Assembly (NCBI GenBank): GCA_026707945.1 | Contig: JAPOVV010000097.1 | Span: 43,658-107,657, forward strand | Direction: 5' to 3' | DNA from: Gammaproteobacteria bacterium | GTDB lineage: Bacteria > Pseudomonadota > Gammaproteobacteria > Pseudomonadales > Azotimanducaceae | DNA length: 64,000 bases | Shown here: one piece after another, positions 62,532-64,000 of the stretch | Numbering within the stretch: the stretch's first letter is position 1 | Layout of the letters: each line of letters opens with the position of its first letter | The notes under the pieces: generated by a model | Databases searched by the model: none | What the model was told of the DNA's origin: nothing | The model's input: only the letters and a program-made list of their open reading frames with translations | Made by a program: the position numbers and the translations under genes

Positions 62532-63521
62532 ATGAACGATGCGCTCGAAGAAGGTAGGCGAATGTTGGCGTCCTATGAACGCGCGATGCGCGAGACGAGG
62601 ACGCTCCTTGATGCTTCGTTCAGCAAAGCAGTAGAGCTAATTGCAAACCTCAAGTCCATTCTCGTCGTAACTGGTATCGGGAAAAGCGGACTAATTGGTC
62701 AGAAAGCCGCCGCAACACTCAACAGTACAGGAACGCGTGCGGTGTTTGTACACCCTGTCGAAGCGCTACATGGCGATCTAGGAATCGTGAATGAAGGTAC
62801 GGCGATGTTGGCGATATCAAAGAGCGGTGGCAACGAGGAAACACTTGAGTTCGTACGACAATTTAAAAATGTCACGAACGGTGATGTGATCAGTCTGACA
62901 GAAACTAAATCAAGACTCTCACAACTCGCAGATATTGCGTTGACGATTCCAAAAATCCCAGAGATCGATGAATGGGACCTCGCGCCGACTATCAGCAGTG
63001 GTACGACCTTGGCTATTTGCGACGTACTTGCGATTTGTGTCCAGCAAGCGAAGGGATTCACGATCGATGACTTCGCTCAATTCCACCCGAGCGGGACACT
63101 CGGTCGGCGACTACTCTTGAGTGTTCAGGACCTGATGGTCAAAAGCGACGATTTACCGACGATCTCTGCTGACGCCTCATTGAATGAAGTGATTTATGAG
63201 ATGTCTTCTAAAGGACTGGGGCTCGCACTATTGACTGAACCGGACGATCGATTCTTTGGCATGCTGACTGATGGTGACATTCGACGTCTCGCGGAACGTC
63301 ACAAGCTTGATCTGGAAGTGAGTGGACGCGATTGCTATGGGATGAGCCGGCGGGATAGCGGGCTCCCCGACGTCAGGCACGGCTCAATCGAAGCGAAATC
63401 TCGAGCGTACGATTGCCTTGCAAGAATGCGTGATTCGCAGATCACCTCACTGGTCGTACTCGAAGATCAACGTCCGATCGGCTTGATACGCATGCAGGAT
63501 TTGGTAGCGGCTGGGCTTTAA
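62532..63521 (+). CDS. kdsD: KpsF/GutQ/KdsD-type arabinose-5-phosphate isomerase
   Basis: A 329-residue sugar-phosphate isomerase, matching the size of KdsD. N-terminal SIS domain: SILVVTGIGKSGLIGQKAAA, HGDLGIV and MLAISKSGGNEETLEFV. Two CBS domains follow from about residue 205 (SVQDLMVKSDDLPTI and RPIGLIRMQDLVAAGL at the end). It converts ribulose 5-phosphate to arabinose 5-phosphate, first step to Kdo for lipopolysaccharide. The ATG after the amidohydrolase stop is preferred over a longer in-frame start. The usual neighbours kdsC and lptC are not seen; KpsF or GutQ assignments remain possible. Confidence 0.88.
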   Translation: MNDALEEGRRMLASYERAMRETRTLLDASFSKAVELIANLKSILVVTGIGKSGLIGQKAAATLNSTGTRAVFVHPVEALHGDLGIVNEGTAMLAISKSGGNEETLEFVRQFKNVTNGDVISLTETKSRLSQLADIALTIPKIPEIDEWDLAPTISSGTTLAICDVLAICVQQAKGFTIDDFAQFHPSGTLGRRLLLSVQDLMVKSDDLPTISADASLNEVIYEMSSKGLGLALLTEPDDRFFGMLTDGDIRRLAERHKLDLEVSGRDCYGMSRRDSGLPDVRHGSIEAKSRAYDCLARMRDSQITSLVVLEDQRPIGLIRMQDLVAAGL

Positions 63522-63538
63522 GAACGACTGAAGAACAC

Positions 63539-64000
63539 ATGCGAAACAACATGAATTTGCCAATATACCTTTCACCCGCGATCGTCTTGATGTCGGTTTT
63601 GCTCGTATTTCAGGTCCCCATCGTCGCCAAAGAAAAACAAACGCTCATTGGTGATTGGACGCTAAATCGTGAACTGACGGAAGAACGACGGCCAAAGCTA
63701 CCGAAAGCGAAATCGTCAAGGAGTGGCTTCGGCACCAACGTTGCTGTGGGTGCTGGCGGAGTGCTCATGCCTGTTCCGAATCGTACGTCAGGCCCTTCCG
63801 CGGCAGGGGCGACTGGAAATCTACCCAAGATTCTTGCGTGTCAGCAACTGTCACTAACCAGACAAGGATCAAATGTCGTTGTGACCTGCCCGCAAATGCT
63901 TGAACCTCGCGAATTCGTAATCGGTCGCATCCACGGGCGAACTGCGAAATGGTCAAACCGTAAACTGACCGAGAAATACGCCTCGACATCGCGCCGCGTG
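63539..64000 (+). CDS. Secreted protein of unknown function (3' partial)
   Basis: Open frame to the window end, at least 154 residues. A signal peptide is clear (MNLPIYLSPAIVLMSVLL, then VAKEKQ). The mature part begins TLIGDWTLNRELTEERRPK, followed by a Ser/Gly-rich linker (SSRSGFGTNVAVGAGG) and a more structured region with two cysteines (ILACQQLSL, VVVTCPQML), which may form a disulfide. I do not recognise a family. It starts 17 bases after kdsD, on the same strand, but no functional link is evident. Confidence 0.75.
   Translation, partial: MRNNMNLPIYLSPAIVLMSVLLVFQVPIVAKEKQTLIGDWTLNRELTEERRPKLPKAKSSRSGFGTNVAVGAGGVLMPVPNRTSGPSAAGATGNLPKILACQQLSLTRQGSNVVVTCPQMLEPREFVIGRIHGRTAKWSNRKLTEKYASTSRRV

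Overview
The window looks like chromosomal DNA of a free-living or host-associated marine-type gammaproteobacterium. That is an inference from three things: an imuA-imuB-dnaE2 mutagenesis cassette preceded by LexA-box-like CTGT-N8-ACAG sites, a tRNA-Asn gene with CCA encoded in the DNA, and overall gene style. No rRNA, insertion sequence, integrase or CRISPR array is visible. The gene content is strongly catabolic: six phytanoyl-CoA-dioxygenase-like (PhyH) enzymes, three acyl-CoA dehydrogenases, two enoyl-CoA hydratases, an acyl-CoA ligase, a CaiB/BaiF CoA-transferase, two amidohydrolases, two molybdenum hydroxylase large subunits, and flavin or deazaflavin enzymes. This suits a bacterium that breaks down varied organic acids and natural products.

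Layout. 0-4.3 kb: truncated Mo hydroxylase, TIGR03084 protein, LLM flavin oxidoreductase and alpha/beta hydrolase, probably one catabolic operon. 4.4-8.7 kb: TerB-like protein, PhyH, then a paired acyl-CoA dehydrogenase plus cupin operon. 8.7-9.1 kb: a gene-free stretch with a tandem 32-bp repeat containing operator-like palindromes. 9.1-10.6 kb: ferredoxin, tRNA-Asn, PhyH. 10.8-16.2 kb: the SOS cassette imuA-imuB-dnaE2. 16.3-21.4 kb: a DUF5362-like membrane protein, an HpcH aldolase and a sulfatase-PhyH-Gfo/Idh operon. 21.4-30.5 kb: M48 protease lipoprotein, FAD oxidoreductase, SDR, PhyH, 3-hydroxyacyl-CoA dehydrogenase, ABM-like protein, enoyl-CoA hydratase, deazaflavin-type nitroreductase, a 58-residue rubredoxin and a zinc alcohol dehydrogenase. 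30.6-33.9 kb: molybdate transporter modABC and a 1-Cys peroxiredoxin. 34-41.7 kb: a branched-chain-amino-acid-type ABC transporter with its binding protein, an acyl-CoA ligase and an enoyl-CoA hydratase, reading like uptake and activation of a carboxylic acid. 41.9-44.6 kb: a delta-class carbonic anhydrase with an in-frame TGA, and a cytochrome c/PQQ-type beta-propeller dehydrogenase. 44.7-46.7 kb: an AT-richer pocket with a restriction-type nuclease and a caspase-like protein. 46.9-64 kb: acyl-CoA dehydrogenase, aroA, CoA-transferase, two divergent PhyH genes, VOC protein, amidohydrolase, Mo hydroxylase, PHP phosphatase, ABC-2 exporter, hydroxyacid dehydrogenase plus hydratase, a second amidohydrolase, a KdsD-type isomerase, and a secreted protein cut by the window end.

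The genes fit together around two themes. Molybdate uptake (modABC) can feed the two Mo hydroxylases. The CoA ligase, transferase, dehydrogenases and hydratases supply beta-oxidation-like steps, with PhyH and Mo enzymes adding oxygen to substrates. The points most worth a second look are the carbonic anhydrase whose signal peptide and catalytic domain are in one frame split only by a TGA, and the nuclease/caspase-like pair in the AT-rich pocket. Function calls rest on motif reading by eye; no database search was possible.
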